64,000 bases of DNA. It comes from Vibrio sp. J1-1 (GTDB lineage: Bacteria; Pseudomonadota; Gammaproteobacteria; Enterobacterales; Vibrionaceae). A program made the position numbers and the translations under genes. The stretch covers positions 1 through 64,000 of the forward strand of contig NZ_JAKKCM010000008.1 of assembly GCF_021728395.1 (NCBI RefSeq). The letters run 5' to 3'. Shown here piece by piece: positions 43,754-53,707 of the stretch. The notes under the pieces are model-generated. The model worked only from the letters and a program-made list of their open reading frames with translations. It was not told where the DNA came from and ran no database searches. Numbering within the stretch: position 1 is the stretch's first letter; each line of letters begins with the position of its first letter.

Positions 43754-44374
43754 ATGTTTACTGGAATAGTACAGGGCACGGCAAAAGTCGTGAAGATCGA
43801 AAAGAAAGAGCGTTTTCAAACTCATGTGATCGAGTTAGATGGCTCCCTTCTTGATGGGTTAGAGATTGGGGCTTCTGTAGCACATAATGGTTGTTGTCTG
43901 ACAGTAACTCAAATCGATGGGAAGCACATAAGTTTTGATTTGATGCAAGCAACGCTAGCATTAACTAATCTTGGCATTCTTAGTGAAGGAGATAGTGTCA
44001 ATATCGAACGAGCGGCTAAGTTCGGTGATGAAATCGGTGGCCATAATATGTCTGGCCATATCAGCTTGATGGCGACTATTGTTGACATTATTGACACACC
44101 AAATAACCGAGCAATCTGGTTTGAATTGCCAAAAGATTCAATGAAATACGTATTAGCCAAAGGGTATATTGGCATCGATGGTTGTTCGCTAACGATTGGC
44201 GAGGTAGAAGACAATCGTTTCTCCGTACATCTGATTCCTGAAACGTTACAGAGAACACTGTTTGGCGCTAGGAAAGTGACTGAACGTGTCAACATTGAGT
44301 TCGATCCACAAACTCAGGCTATTGTCGACACAGTCGAACGTATGCTGGCAGAGAAACATATTTTAATGCAGTGA
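43754..44374 (+). CDS. ribE: Riboflavin synthase, alpha subunit
   Basis: Enzyme of 206 aa that converts two 6,7-dimethyl-8-ribityllumazine molecules to riboflavin. Two lumazine-binding repeats are visible: [12 protein letters not shown]...AHNGCCLTV and GHNMSGHIS...[10 protein letters not shown]. Overall length and the N-terminal MFTGI are typical. It ends at a terminator shared with the convergent small Cys-rich gene. I looked for an FMN riboswitch in the leader and did not find one. Confidence 0.95.
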   Translation: MFTGIVQGTAKVVKIEKKERFQTHVIELDGSLLDGLEIGASVAHNGCCLTVTQIDGKHISFDLMQATLALTNLGILSEGDSVNIERAAKFGDEIGGHNMSGHISLMATIVDIIDTPNNRAIWFELPKDSMKYVLAKGYIGIDGCSLTIGEVEDNRFSVHLIPETLQRTLFGARKVTERVNIEFDPQTQAIVDTVERMLAEKHILMQ

Positions 44375-44389
44375 TCTTTGCCACGATTT

Positions 44390-44415
44390 AAAAAGGAGCG
44401 TTAATGCTCCTTTTT
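44390..44415. terminator. Bidirectional terminator
   Basis: AAAAAGGAGC (44390-44399), 6-base loop, GCTCCTTTTT (44406-44415), between ribE and the convergent CPXCG gene. Confidence 0.9.
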
Positions 44416-44425
44416 ACTTTTTTGT

Positions 44426-44620
44426 TTATTCGTAGTTATCGTCTACGAACAGCTCTACTTTGTCATTTAGTTCATCCACATGCATATTGAGATGAATCGC
44501 GTGACAACAAGCAGGGCAGTCATCATAAAACTCTTGGTCACCATTACTGGCGTCTAAAGTAATTCCTATTGAGTGCCCACAATGCGGACACTTTACGTGT
44601 CTTTCAGTATAGTTTTTCAT
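44426..44620 (-). CDS. CPXCG-motif cysteine-rich protein (64 aa)
   Basis: Small protein with two CxxC knuckles, KCPHCGHS (about 10-16) and DCPACCHA (about 34-40), and an acidic tail; the first is the CPxCG motif that names the family. Four cysteines spaced like this probably bind zinc. Function unknown; small zinc-ribbon proteins may act in RNA or protein contact. An AGGAG RBS lies before the ATG. Confidence 0.85.
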   Translation of the reverse strand: MKNYTERHVKCPHCGHSIGITLDASNGDQEFYDDCPACCHAIHLNMHVDELNDKVELFVDDNYE

Positions 44621-44851
44621 ACAACAACTCCTCGTATTGCAGGGCTTTTAAATTGATAGCTTGTAGAATCGCAGCCCTAACACTTACTTTGTTCCAACAT
44701 CAAGAGATACTTAAATATTAAGTGTAGTTGTTGCTATTTGAATCGAAATAAGTACAAAACTTGACCCCAAACTCAACCCTGAATCTGGGGCTAATTTCCA
44801 GAGTGACATGACTCGTAAATTTACATTATGCAACGTTTAAAGTATTTCATA

Positions 44852-45718
44852 TCAGACTGAAATAATTTTGTTGATTGTTAGCTGTGCTTGCTCTAAATAA
44901 TGACCACCAAACAGATTACAATGGTTAAGGACATGGTAGAGGTTATAGATCTCTTTGCGTTCCTCATAACCAGATGATAGCGGCGTAACTGATTCATATC
45001 CTTGATAAAACTCAGGTTGAAAGCCACCAAAGAGTTCGGTCATCGCAATGTCGCACTCTCTGTCACCCCAGTAGCACGCCGGGTCATAACAAATAGGCCC
45101 AACAGGCGTCACAGCAGCATTACCATTCCATAAGTCACCATGTAACAAAGATGGCTCAGGCGTGTGATTGGACAAAAGCTGTTTCACGACGTTAACAAAG
45201 TCCTCAATATCGACCAAGGTTACGCCTTTCTCTTTCAGTAACTGTAGTTGCCATCCGATGCGCTGTTCCGCAAAGAACGTGCACCATTTTTTATGCCATT
45301 GGTTAGGTTGTAGTGTGGAACCCAGGTAATTGTCAGTATCAAACCCAAACTCTTTCTGTTCACCCCATTGGTGTAATTGAGCAAGCTGTTGGCCAAATAA
45401 GAAACTATTGTGCGCATCCTCTAATGGCTTAGTCGGAAGGTAGTTCAGGATTAAGAAAGAGTTATTTTTTGTTTTGCCGACCAGTACGACCTCAGGAACA
45501 AATACGGTGGAAGTTTCACGTAACAGATGCAGACTTTCAGCCTCAACTTGGAATTTAGAGACAAAATCACGATCATTAATTTTTACGAAATAGCGTTGCT
45601 CGCCATCATTGATCATATAGCTTTCACTGATATCTCCACCAGAAAGGCGAACTTTTTCGATGATCTGATATTCAAATAACAGCGTATCAGAAAGCTGTTG
45701 CGATATTGCTTGCCACAT
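44852..45718 (-). CDS. Fructosamine-kinase-like (YniA) protein
   Basis: Aminoglycoside-phosphotransferase-fold kinase of 288 aa. The start at 45718 (MWQAISQQLSDTLL) has a GAGG RBS. Visible are YMINDGEQRYFVKIN (ATP-binding Lys), HGDLWNGNAAV (catalytic Asp loop) and ICYDPACYWGDRECDIAM (metal-binding Asp). Homologues phosphorylate fructosamines or small sugars and may protect against glycation. It is downstream of an empty 230-base region and divergent from the receiver-CheC gene. Confidence 0.88.
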   Translation of the reverse strand: MWQAISQQLSDTLLFEYQIIEKVRLSGGDISESYMINDGEQRYFVKINDRDFVSKFQVEAESLHLLRETSTVFVPEVVLVGKTKNNSFLILNYLPTKPLEDAHNSFLFGQQLAQLHQWGEQKEFGFDTDNYLGSTLQPNQWHKKWCTFFAEQRIGWQLQLLKEKGVTLVDIEDFVNVVKQLLSNHTPEPSLLHGDLWNGNAAVTPVGPICYDPACYWGDRECDIAMTELFGGFQPEFYQGYESVTPLSSGYEERKEIYNLYHVLNHCNLFGGHYLEQAQLTINKIISV

Positions 45719-45942
45719 ACAAAACCTCGCGAATCTGTTTGACCACCAATAGTTTAGGATAAACGACGAGAAATTGGCGCGTAGCTGCGCATACTTGAAC
45801 AATAAATTTCTGAATCAGCTAACGAAATTTACATAAATGTGAATCGTGTCGCTTATAAGTTTATGATTTATCGCCCTATCAGATGGTTATGTACTTACAC
45901 AACATGTATTATATTTTTTTTGACTTTGGTTCCATTGATAGC

Positions 45943-46917
45943 ATGAAAGTACTGATATGTGATGACTCAGCAATCGCAAGAAAACTGATTATACGAACAA
46001 TCGTGCAAAGTTCATCAATGCAGCTGATCGAAGCCCAAGATGGGTATGAAGCGCTAACGATTCTGGCGGAACAAAATATTGACATTATGTTCCTCGATCT
46101 CACTATGCCTATCATGGACGGTTTCGAAGTTCTCAAGTCATTACCCGTAAGTCGATACAAAACCCAGATAGTGATCATCTCTGGCGATGTCCAACAAGAA
46201 GCTCAACAGCGCTGCATCGAGTTAGGTGCGAAAGCATTCATTGCTAAACCATTGTCTGAAGAGCAAGTGGCCCCACTGTATGAACAACTGGGAATACAAT
46301 ACGCTTATAAGCCTATTGTTGAGCTCAGCCCCAAACAGCAAGTATTCGATGATCTATCTTCACTTGCAAAGTTTCGAGAAGTCGCGAATGTTGCCCTAGG
46401 GAAAGGGGCCGCCATTATGGCCGATCATTTACGTGAGTTTATTCAGTTGCCTGTTCCTCACGTAGGGCCGTTAACCTATGGCGAGCTCCATATGACTCTG
46501 GTTGATGTCATTCGGCGTGACGGTTCGATAGCGGTCGCACAACGGTTTGTTGGTGGTGGTATCCATGGTGAAGCATTAGTCTGCCTCAGAGGAAAACACA
46601 TCGACCAGATTGGAGAAAGGCTAGGCTTTCAACTGGAATTCACCTCCTATAACGAAATCATTCTTAATATTTCTAACTTGTTGGTGTCTTCGTTCTTAAC
46701 GTCACTAGGTAGCCAGTTGGACAAGCGGTTTTCTCTTCGCCAACCGAGTATCATCGAAACATTACCGACTTATAGCGAGCAACAGGGTAAAAAAGGGGAG
46801 CTCTTTACGATTGAATATACTTACATGGCGGAATCACTGGACTTTGAATGTGAAGTGCTCTTTCTGATAGACAAGTCATCTGTAGAAATCATTTATGAAA
46901 TCATGGAGTTAATCTGA
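45943..46917 (+). CDS. Response regulator with C-terminal CheC-like phosphatase domain
   Basis: Product of 324 aa. Residues 1-125 are a receiver (ICDDSAIARK, FLDLTMPIMDG with the phospho-Asp, IISGD, AKPLSE). After a short linker, residues about 140-320 match CheC/CheX: both active-site pairs are visible, FREVANVALG and YNEIILNISNLL (Glu with Asn one turn later). CheC enzymes dephosphorylate CheY-P; here receiver and phosphatase are fused, so the protein may dephosphorylate its own or a partner receiver. It is translationally coupled (TGATG) to the diguanylate cyclase gene. Confidence 0.85.
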   Translation: MKVLICDDSAIARKLIIRTIVQSSSMQLIEAQDGYEALTILAEQNIDIMFLDLTMPIMDGFEVLKSLPVSRYKTQIVIISGDVQQEAQQRCIELGAKAFIAKPLSEEQVAPLYEQLGIQYAYKPIVELSPKQQVFDDLSSLAKFREVANVALGKGAAIMADHLREFIQLPVPHVGPLTYGELHMTLVDVIRRDGSIAVAQRFVGGGIHGEALVCLRGKHIDQIGERLGFQLEFTSYNEIILNISNLLVSSFLTSLGSQLDKRFSLRQPSIIETLPTYSEQQGKKGELFTIEYTYMAESLDFECEVLFLIDKSSVEIIYEIMELI

Positions 46918-47879
46918 TGTCCGAAATCACGCTGGACATGGCTGACTTTCACTGGGTCACGCAAATCTTGGACACAATGGATTCTGGCCTTATTGTCCTG
47001 GATCGTCAAAATAAGGTCTGCGTCTGGAATAGCTTTATGCAATCTTACAGTGGCGTACTGTCTCAAGACATTCTTGGTGAGTGTTTATTCGACCACTTTG
47101 AAGACCTGCCTAGAGCTTGGCTTGAAACAAAGTTAAAAACGTCAGCTGACTTAAAAACTCGTTCATTCTCTAGCTGGGAAAATCGTCCTTACCTTTTTAA
47201 TTTTACTAACTTTTCTCCAGTATCGAACAGTAGCACATTTATGTATCAGGATATCGTGATTACGCCGCTGCGCTCTCTTTCCGGGGAAATCAGCCATATC
47301 GCCATCCAAATAAATGATGTGTCTGAAACAGCACGAAGCCGTATTTATCTCAAAGAAACCAACCAACACCTTTCAGAAATCAGTCGCAAAGACGGGCTAA
47401 CTGGTTTATTTAATCGCGCTTACTGGGAGCAATCACTCAAAGAAGAATTTACCCAAATTAAAGTCATTGATGGGTCATGTTCACTGGTTATTTTTGATAT
47501 TGACAATTTTAAACAGGTCAATGATACCTATGGCCACCCCGTAGGGGATGAAGTGATTCGCAGAACGTCGGGGTTGTTGAGAAAAACAGCCCGAAGCAGC
47601 GACATGTGTGGTCGTTTTGGTGGGGAAGAGTTCACGGTGTTATTAAAAAACACAAACCAGGAACAGGCCAGCTATTTTGCAGAACGGTTACGTAAACGCG
47701 TAGAACAAGAGACCGTGAAAGTTGAAGATTTTCTGATTAACTACACAATCAGTATCGGCGTATGCGAATACCAACCTCACTTTGAAAACCATATACAATG
47801 GTTAAAAAGTGCAGACTCCGCTCTGTATCGCGCCAAAGAAAATGGGCGAAACCAAAGTTGTGTATATGGCGACGAGTGA
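46917..47879 (+). CDS. PAS-GGDEF diguanylate cyclase
   Basis: Soluble cyclase of 320 aa. A PAS domain (about 10-135; MDSGLIVLDRQNKVCVWNSF) is followed by GGDEF (about 155-315): FDIDNFKQVNDTYGH, then RSSD-MCGRF-GGEEF. The active-site GGEEF is intact and the inhibitory RxxD I-site sits 5 residues before it, so c-di-GMP synthesis with product inhibition is expected. The first base of its ATG is the last base of the upstream stop (TGATG). It is the output partner of the receiver-CheC protein. Confidence 0.9.
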   Translation: MSEITLDMADFHWVTQILDTMDSGLIVLDRQNKVCVWNSFMQSYSGVLSQDILGECLFDHFEDLPRAWLETKLKTSADLKTRSFSSWENRPYLFNFTNFSPVSNSSTFMYQDIVITPLRSLSGEISHIAIQINDVSETARSRIYLKETNQHLSEISRKDGLTGLFNRAYWEQSLKEEFTQIKVIDGSCSLVIFDIDNFKQVNDTYGHPVGDEVIRRTSGLLRKTARSSDMCGRFGGEEFTVLLKNTNQEQASYFAERLRKRVEQETVKVEDFLINYTISIGVCEYQPHFENHIQWLKSADSALYRAKENGRNQSCVYGDE

Positions 47880-48044
47880 ATCAGAAAATCAAGACTCATT
47901 TCTATATTGTTGGTTACTCGCTGTCCAGTTGATTCGTAAATACGTATTTCTATGACATAAGTTAGTGAAATTTCTTAGTAATGTCTTACTATTGATACAG
48001 CCTTGCTTCCAGCTTTCTTGTCTTGACATTAATGGAGAAATACA

Positions 48045-48389
48045 GTGGTTGTAGAAACGGATGGTTACCTTGCTCTTATCGAACACTTGTCGCTTAATCT
48101 AAATATCTTTACCACCGAGCGCGGCGATACAGGTTCGGAAAGTATCGAAGACGTGGTTACCGATATGGTGGCATCAAATATCATGATGATTTTCGAGCAA
48201 AACCCAGAACTTCATTCCAGTGTGCGTTTTAAATTATTAAAAGAAGCGGATGCCGTAGTAGAAGACTTGGGTGAAGTCCTCGCTGGAGTTTGGGGTAAGA
48301 AGGCGACCAATGAACAGATTACTTTTCTGGAAGAGTACGTCGCATTGGTGAAAAATCTTTTTGATAACGCAGTAGCAATTTACGACTAG
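48045..48389 (+). CDS. DUF3802-family protein
   Basis: Acidic, mostly helical soluble protein of 114 aa found in Vibrio and relatives. It starts at GTG (VVETDGYLALIEHLSLNL) with ATGGAG correctly placed upstream. ESIEDVVTDMVASNIMMIFEQNP and WGKKATNEQITFLEEYVALVKNL resemble the DUF3802 pattern as I recall it. No catalytic residues are seen. Monocistronic. Function unknown. Confidence 0.75.
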   Translation: MVVETDGYLALIEHLSLNLNIFTTERGDTGSESIEDVVTDMVASNIMMIFEQNPELHSSVRFKLLKEADAVVEDLGEVLAGVWGKKATNEQITFLEEYVALVKNLFDNAVAIYD

Positions 48390-48441
48390 AGGCTCATGTT
48401 GTTTGAGTCGCTATTTTTTATCGATCAAAACTATCATGACG

Positions 48442-48924
48442 TTACAGTGTCACTCTTCTGATTTGCCAAAATTTTGATGCCCAGTAGGGGTTGTCAATCC
48501 TAGAAATAATGACCCCTTTCGATGTGGACGCGTGCATAAACTGCTTGTTCCCCAAATAGATACCAACATGATATGTTGTTCTTCTGGTTTTAAAAAAGAC
48601 AAGGTCCCCTTGTTTGGCCTCATTCCATCTTAGCTCAATACCTTGTTTAGATTGTTGCTTAGTCGTTCTTGGCAAAGCAAGTTGATACGCTTCCACAAAT
48701 GCTTTTTGCACGAAGGCAGAACAATCAATACCTGACTTTTGTGTGCCGCCTAATCGGTATGGGGTGCCGTGCCACTCGTTATAAAACTTCAGTAACTCCG
48801 GTTTGCTAGCCAAAGTTTTCGCAGGGGGAACTGTCACAGCCACGGCTTGGTCTGCGGGTTCAGGACCCGACGAACAAGCTGTCATAAGTGTGCTGATTAT
48901 CAAAGGGAAATAAATACTACGCAA
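48442..48924 (-). CDS. NlpC/P60-family lipoprotein endopeptidase
   Basis: Cell-wall hydrolase of 160 aa. The N-terminus RSIYFPLIISTLMTACSS is a lipoprotein signal (lipobox MTAC). The NlpC/P60 fold shows catalytic GIDCSAFV (Cys), TYHVGIYLG (His) and FMHASTS (third polar residue). It cleaves D-Glu-mDAP-type links in peptidoglycan peptides. A TTG start at 48924 is preferred because AGGTGG is 5 bases upstream; a GTG three codons earlier is an alternative. Confidence 0.88.
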   Translation of the reverse strand: MRSIYFPLIISTLMTACSSGPEPADQAVAVTVPPAKTLASKPELLKFYNEWHGTPYRLGGTQKSGIDCSAFVQKAFVEAYQLALPRTTKQQSKQGIELRWNEAKQGDLVFFKTRRTTYHVGIYLGNKQFMHASTSKGVIISRIDNPYWASKFWQIRRVTL

Positions 48925-49073
48925 ATCATCCACCTACCATTCAAGTGACTAATACATGAAATATTATTGTCATAATCAATCCATACTATTGAACGCCTAT
49001 CACGGTTTTATCAACTTTATGTGATGGAAACACAGTAAAACCGTTCAAACCTAAGAAAGAATAAAAATTGATT

Positions 49074-51080
49074 ATGGCAACGCGCAAACGCTCACGCTTT
49101 TCACTCTCACTGATTCAGACGATCAGTGCAATATTTTTAACTATCATTGCACTTGTTATAGCGCTTTCTGCTTCAAGTTTCAAAGGAATGGGACAGATCG
49201 GAGAACAATTTGAAGAGCTGTCTCAAAAAGCATTACCTATGGCAATGGCCAACGCCAAGTTAACCAGAAATGTTCTCGAGATCGTTAAATTGCTAAACCA
49301 TGGCATGCAAGTTACCGAACCTAAAGAACTCCCTATAATCGAATCACAAATAGAAGCGTTAGCTATTCAATCTGAGGGTTTAACGGAAAAAACCTCTGGT
49401 GTTGCGGTTTCGCTTTCAAATGAATTAAAAACCAAAATCGAAAAGTTACACAACATCACTCAAGCGATATTGCTAAAGCAGAAGGCAGTGATCCAGATTC
49501 AATCAGACATAAATTCTGCGGTTGGTGGGTTTCGCTACGGTCTAAGCTCTATCGGCCCGGAAATGAACCGCATCAGCTCTTTTCTGAGCGCAGACGATCC
49601 TCAATCAAGTGACGCTGCCAACCGGTTTATTGCTTCAGCAAGTTCGATGGAAAGCACTTTTTTAATGATGCTGACGCATACTGACCTAACAAAAGCGGAA
49701 AAAGAATACCGTGAAATGCGAAACCGAATCGCAGGGATTAACCTCGCATACTCAGATTTCCAAGCACTGCACCCTGAAGTCGGTGACTATGCCAGTCTAA
49801 CCGCGCCTTATGAAATGGTAAAAGCAGGCTTTACTGACAAAGGTATCCTGCATTTGATTCTTGCTAAACTGGAACAAAGCGAACAACAACGAACGGAATT
49901 TAAACAAGCTTCCCAGCTCGCTGACGAGACGATGCTGTTACTTGACCAAGTTTCACTTGCGGCTTCTGATTTGATTGATGAGAGAGAAAACGTGGTAAAT
50001 ACGACGATAGAAACCGTTAGCTTAATGGTCATTATCGCCGCTGTGGTTATCTCAATTATTATTTTCGCAACCTTGATTGGCCTAAGGAGCTGGACGAATC
50101 GTGGACTACAATCGGTCCTTAGCCGATTATCGGCACTGACCGAACACGATTTCCGAGAGAAAGCCGATGAGGTGGGACCTGAAGAACTGAAAGAGGTGGC
50201 GCGTAAACTGAATTTGGTCATTGATTCCACCTATGACTCCATCTCTACGGTGACTCGAAATTGTGAGACGCTTTATCAAACGGCGGAAATCAGCCATACC
50301 GCCGCAGAGCAGACTAATGAAGGACTCAGTAAACAAAATGAAGCCTTAGTGAGTATGGTCACGACCATCACACAGTTGGAAGCCTCGATACGAGAAATAG
50401 CCATGGTGACGAACGCTTCAGCCGAAGATGCTCTTGTGGCGACAACGCAAACCGAAAAAGGGGGTGAAGTTGTTGAACTAAATCGCGCTAGACTGGAGTC
50501 ACTAGAGACGTCATTTACTATGAATGAACAGTCCATACTGGATCTCGATGAGCGCGTGAAACAGATCCGTGAGATGGTCGATATGATCAGCGGTATTGCT
50601 GACAACACTAACTTATTGGCATTGAATGCAGCGATTGAAGCGGCGCGTGCAGGTGAGCAAGGACGTGGTTTTGCGGTGGTAGCAGATGAAGTGCGTAAAC
50701 TCGCCAGCGATACGTCTCAACAAACGACCAATATTCGGGCAATGATGAATGAGTTGACGACGGCGGCAGAGCGTTCTCGACAAGCCGTGAGCGATTCCCG
50801 GGAAGAAATGACACATGCACTAGTATCGAGTCATGAAGTTAAATTGGTATTTTCCGACATCAATAACGCCGTTAAGCTCATTCAAGAACGTGTTGAACAG
50901 ATCTCTGTCGCGACAGAAGAGCAGGAGCGCGCAACCGCTGATGTGTCACAATCCATCGCACAAATATCGGAACAAGGCGAGCAAACAAAGCTGCGACTTG
51001 AATCTATGGTTGAAAGCTCGGAACAAGTGGCAGAAATTGCTGGTCATCAACAAGCTATGCTTCACAAGTACGACCTGTAA
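49074..51080 (+). CDS. Methyl-accepting chemotaxis protein
   Basis: Chemoreceptor of 668 aa. TM1 is about 12-38 ([20 protein letters not shown]); a periplasmic helical sensor runs to about 310; TM2 is about 318-342 ([22 protein letters not shown]), followed by HAMP and a cytoplasmic signalling hairpin whose tip reads [20 protein letters not shown] with [19 protein letters not shown]. That tip is conserved for CheA/CheW contact. No C-terminal NWETF-type tether is seen. The start at 49074 ([10 protein letters not shown]) is chosen over a TTG two codons earlier. Ligand unknown; long helical sensors often bind small molecules directly. Confidence 0.93.
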   Translation: MATRKRSRFSLSLIQTISAIFLTIIALVIALSASSFKGMGQIGEQFEELSQKALPMAMANAKLTRNVLEIVKLLNHGMQVTEPKELPIIESQIEALAIQSEGLTEKTSGVAVSLSNELKTKIEKLHNITQAILLKQKAVIQIQSDINSAVGGFRYGLSSIGPEMNRISSFLSADDPQSSDAANRFIASASSMESTFLMMLTHTDLTKAEKEYREMRNRIAGINLAYSDFQALHPEVGDYASLTAPYEMVKAGFTDKGILHLILAKLEQSEQQRTEFKQASQLADETMLLLDQVSLAASDLIDERENVVNTTIETVSLMVIIAAVVISIIIFATLIGLRSWTNRGLQSVLSRLSALTEHDFREKADEVGPEELKEVARKLNLVIDSTYDSISTVTRNCETLYQTAEISHTAAEQTNEGLSKQNEALVSMVTTITQLEASIREIAMVTNASAEDALVATTQTEKGGEVVELNRARLESLETSFTMNEQSILDLDERVKQIREMVDMISGIADNTNLLALNAAIEAARAGEQGRGFAVVADEVRKLASDTSQQTTNIRAMMNELTTAAERSRQAVSDSREEMTHALVSSHEVKLVFSDINNAVKLIQERVEQISVATEEQERATADVSQSIAQISEQGEQTKLRLESMVESSEQVAEIAGHQQAMLHKYDL

Positions 51081-51102
51081 ACCATAAGTAAACCGACGAC
51101 AA

Positions 51103-51138
51103 GCCAAGGTCGAGTCTATGGACTGCCTTGGCCTTTTT
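51103..51138 (+). terminator. Terminator of the chemoreceptor gene
   Basis: GCCAAGG (51103-51109) pairs with CCTTGGC (51126-51132), and an inner AGTC/GACT stem forms around a TATG loop; CTTTTTC follows. Confidence 0.85.
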
Positions 51139-51393
51139 CTGCCAGTTTCGCATCCCAAACATGCTTACTGAACCATGCAAGTCAAAGTTATTCGGTGATA
51201 CATGCGCTCTCAAGCGTGCGAATTTGATAACAAGTAACTATCCTTGCAGTAGCAGCATGTTCGTAACCGAATACATCTCCACAAGCTTGGTCATGCACAA
51301 GGACATGGTCGGTCCCAAAAATTGCCACAAAACTATAAATTATTCGATTAGTTCTTTATGCTCTTCGCTATTAACTAAAGTAAGGAAACGATG

Positions 51394-51774
51394 ATGGATA
51401 AATTCGTAGTGTTTCTCTTATGCCTTCTTTTGACGATTGGCGGTGTTGTTCACATTTATGACAACATTGCCGATGGTTTATTTCCTTATGATTTTGCCCC
51501 GCGTTGGTTAAATATCTACTGGAGTTTATTGGGCATTTTCGACCTGTTGGCAGCTTACCTTTTGATTCGATACCGCAGGGCAGGTCTGGTATTGATGTTG
51601 ATGATCTTGTTGACCAATGTGATTTTTAACTCTCACGCACATTACTCGTTGGAAATATTAGATAACAACACGGCCTTACAGATGAAGACGCTATTTTTAG
51701 GTTTTGCTATGGGCGTATCTATATGGCTTTGGAACGCTCGGAAGAATCGACAGTCGCGCCAGATTTTCCGGTAA
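51394..51774 (+). CDS. Small integral membrane protein (126 aa)
   Basis: Four hydrophobic segments are apparent (about 3-22 FVVFLLCLLLTIGGVVHIY, 40-60 YWSLLGIFDLLAAYLLI, 66-84 GLVLMLMILLTNVIFN, 98-115 LFLGFAMGVSIWLW), so it should be a four-helix inner-membrane protein. AAGGA precedes two adjacent ATG codons. Not recognised; similar small DoxX-like or unknown membrane proteins exist. It is convergent with the hydroxylase gene. Confidence 0.65.
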   Translation: MDKFVVFLLCLLLTIGGVVHIYDNIADGLFPYDFAPRWLNIYWSLLGIFDLLAAYLLIRYRRAGLVLMLMILLTNVIFNSHAHYSLEILDNNTALQMKTLFLGFAMGVSIWLWNARKNRQSRQIFR

Positions 51775-51809
51775 TATAGTCAAAATCAGTTTTTGAGGGA
51801 ATGCGAGTG

Positions 51810-52643
51810 TCATTCCAAATCAATGTCATTTTTTGTCTTAGCACGATAGCGGAATGGTTGGGTAAGAAGCTTATCCAGCCTTTGCTCTTGTTCATCTCTG
51901 ATGTCAAGTGAACCAATGACAATATGTTCATGCCCACGCTCTGGCTGTGCGCAGTACGTCGAAAACATTCGATCCCACACAGATAAAAAGAATCCAAAGT
52001 TAGAATGCGTTTCTCTTGGAATGACAGAGTGATGCACTCTATGCATATCCGGAGTAACAATCGCTTTCCTTAGCCATGCATCTACAGGTAATGCAAGCTT
52101 CGCATTACTGTGATTGAACATCGCACTTGCATTTAGAATGATCTCAAACGCAACAATGGAGATTGGAGAGACACCGAGCATAAACACCGCACCGATTTTA
52201 ATCACCATAGAAATCAAAATCTCAATCGGGTGGAAGCGTGCACCCGTCGTGACGTCAATATCCATGTCAGCATGATGCATACGATGCAGTTTCCACAATA
52301 TCGGGATACGATGGAATATAACGTGTTGCAGATAAATAACAAAGTCGAGCAGTATGATCGAGAGAAGTACGTTTAGCCAAATAGGAAATGACAGTAATTG
52401 AAATAATCCCCACTGATTTTCGGTCACAATGATACTTGCTTGGAATGCAGCGATAGGCATGACTAACGCGATAACAACACTGTTAAGCGCGACGAGTGAG
52501 AGGTTGTTAACCCAACGAAAAGCGCGAGACACCGTTAATACTTTTCTGGGTAGTGCGTTTTCCCATAACGTGCAAAGCAATAACACACCGACAAAGCAAC
52601 CGAGCCTTATCCAAGAGGGGTCGTTAAATGCTGTTTCTGTCAC
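51810..52643 (-). CDS. Sterol desaturase / fatty acid hydroxylase superfamily protein
   Basis: Integral membrane di-iron enzyme of 277 aa. The histidine boxes are visible: HVIFHR, HRMHHAD, HSNAKL and MHRVHHS, spread among four or more hydrophobic helices (GCFVGVLLLCTLW, LNVLLSIILLDFVIYL). Members hydroxylate or desaturate lipids using oxygen. GTG at 52643 is chosen: GAGAGGAA lies just upstream, whereas an in-frame TTG five codons before overlaps that RBS. Substrate unknown. Confidence 0.85.
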   Translation of the reverse strand: MTETAFNDPSWIRLGCFVGVLLLCTLWENALPRKVLTVSRAFRWVNNLSLVALNSVVIALVMPIAAFQASIIVTENQWGLFQLLSFPIWLNVLLSIILLDFVIYLQHVIFHRIPILWKLHRMHHADMDIDVTTGARFHPIEILISMVIKIGAVFMLGVSPISIVAFEIILNASAMFNHSNAKLALPVDAWLRKAIVTPDMHRVHHSVIPRETHSNFGFFLSVWDRMFSTYCAQPERGHEHIVIGSLDIRDEQEQRLDKLLTQPFRYRAKTKNDIDLE

Positions 52644-52782
52644 AGAAGTTCCTCTCAATTATCGATTCTGTCTGAACAGACCAAATTCAGTGCCAATTTC
52701 TTTCGCTATCTATACCTTACCTTGAGGCTTAGCGGTTATGCCAGTAGAATCGCGCTCTACTTTTTATTTGGCATTGCTACTC

Positions 52783-53532
52783 ATGAGAATTCACGCTTTT
52801 CACCGTTTATATCAGCACCGTCAGTCTATTTCGACAAAGACTTTTAACGCGCGAGGCTGTAAAGTTATTCGCTGTCAATATTGTCAGGTCTCACAACAGC
52901 ACTGCCTGTGTGAACTACAGCCAAATATCAAATCCAACCTCGCTTGTATGTTGATTGTATCGGAAAACGAAGTGTTTAAGCCGAGCAATACGGGTCGCCT
53001 GATTGCCGATACCATTGAGGAAACCTATGTATACCAATGGAACCGGACGGAACCTTCCAATGAGATGCTCGCGCTATTAAAAAGTGATGAATATCAGCCA
53101 GTGATCATATTCCCCGCAGATTATGTCGATGACACTTCACGATTAATGGACAGCCTGAGCCCTGAGATATTAAGAAAACCGGAAAGCAGCAACAAGAAAT
53201 GGCTTTTGATTTTTATTGATGGCAGTTGGCGTGAAGCGAGGAAGATTTTCCGCCGTTCTGACTATCTACAATCGTTACCCGTATTATCGATACAACCAGA
53301 AACACTCTCTGAATACATCATGAGACGTTCTGAGAACGAACAGCATCTCTCCACGGCTGAAGTTGCCACTTTAGTACTTAAACAGGCTGGTGAGCACCAA
53401 GCTTCAGAGTGTCTTCAATTGTGGTTCGAAGCTTTTAGAGAAACCTACATGTTGACCAAAACGCGGGTCAAAACGGATCCCAGCCGTCCGCATCTACATC
53501 GTTTCAAAGCGTGGGCAAAAACTGAGAACTGA
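52783..53532 (+). CDS. tapT: tRNA-uridine aminocarboxypropyltransferase (DTW domain)
   Basis: TapT/YfiP-like enzyme of 249 aa that adds the aminocarboxypropyl group of S-adenosylmethionine to uridine 47 of tRNAs (acp3U). A Cys cluster (IRCQYCQVSQQHCLC) is followed by SNTGRLIADTIEETYVYQWN and the DTW-like motif DGSWREARKIFRRS. The ATG at 52783 gives an N-terminus of the same length as E. coli TapT; an earlier ATG at 52738 has a distant GAGG and remains possible. Divergent from the hydroxylase gene. Confidence 0.88.
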   Translation: MRIHAFHRLYQHRQSISTKTFNARGCKVIRCQYCQVSQQHCLCELQPNIKSNLACMLIVSENEVFKPSNTGRLIADTIEETYVYQWNRTEPSNEMLALLKSDEYQPVIIFPADYVDDTSRLMDSLSPEILRKPESSNKKWLLIFIDGSWREARKIFRRSDYLQSLPVLSIQPETLSEYIMRRSENEQHLSTAEVATLVLKQAGEHQASECLQLWFEAFRETYMLTKTRVKTDPSRPHLHRFKAWAKTEN

Positions 53533-53707
53533 CTCTAAGGAATGAGTTTTTGTTGATCGCTTGTTGTTCAACTGGCTTAAGTGAGAGGATAAATCTGGAT
53601 TTGGTCACGGTTTGTAGGCGTATAGATATGGATAATGCCAGAAGTTTATCTTTTTGACTCCAGTACTGTTTTTGGAGTCGTTTTAGCACTTTTTAGGAGA
53701 GAATTGC

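Noticed and set aside
51128-51394. 88-codon rightward frame between the chemoreceptor and the membrane protein
   Set aside because: It starts inside the terminator, has no RBS and its Cys/Ser-rich content resembles non-coding sequence.
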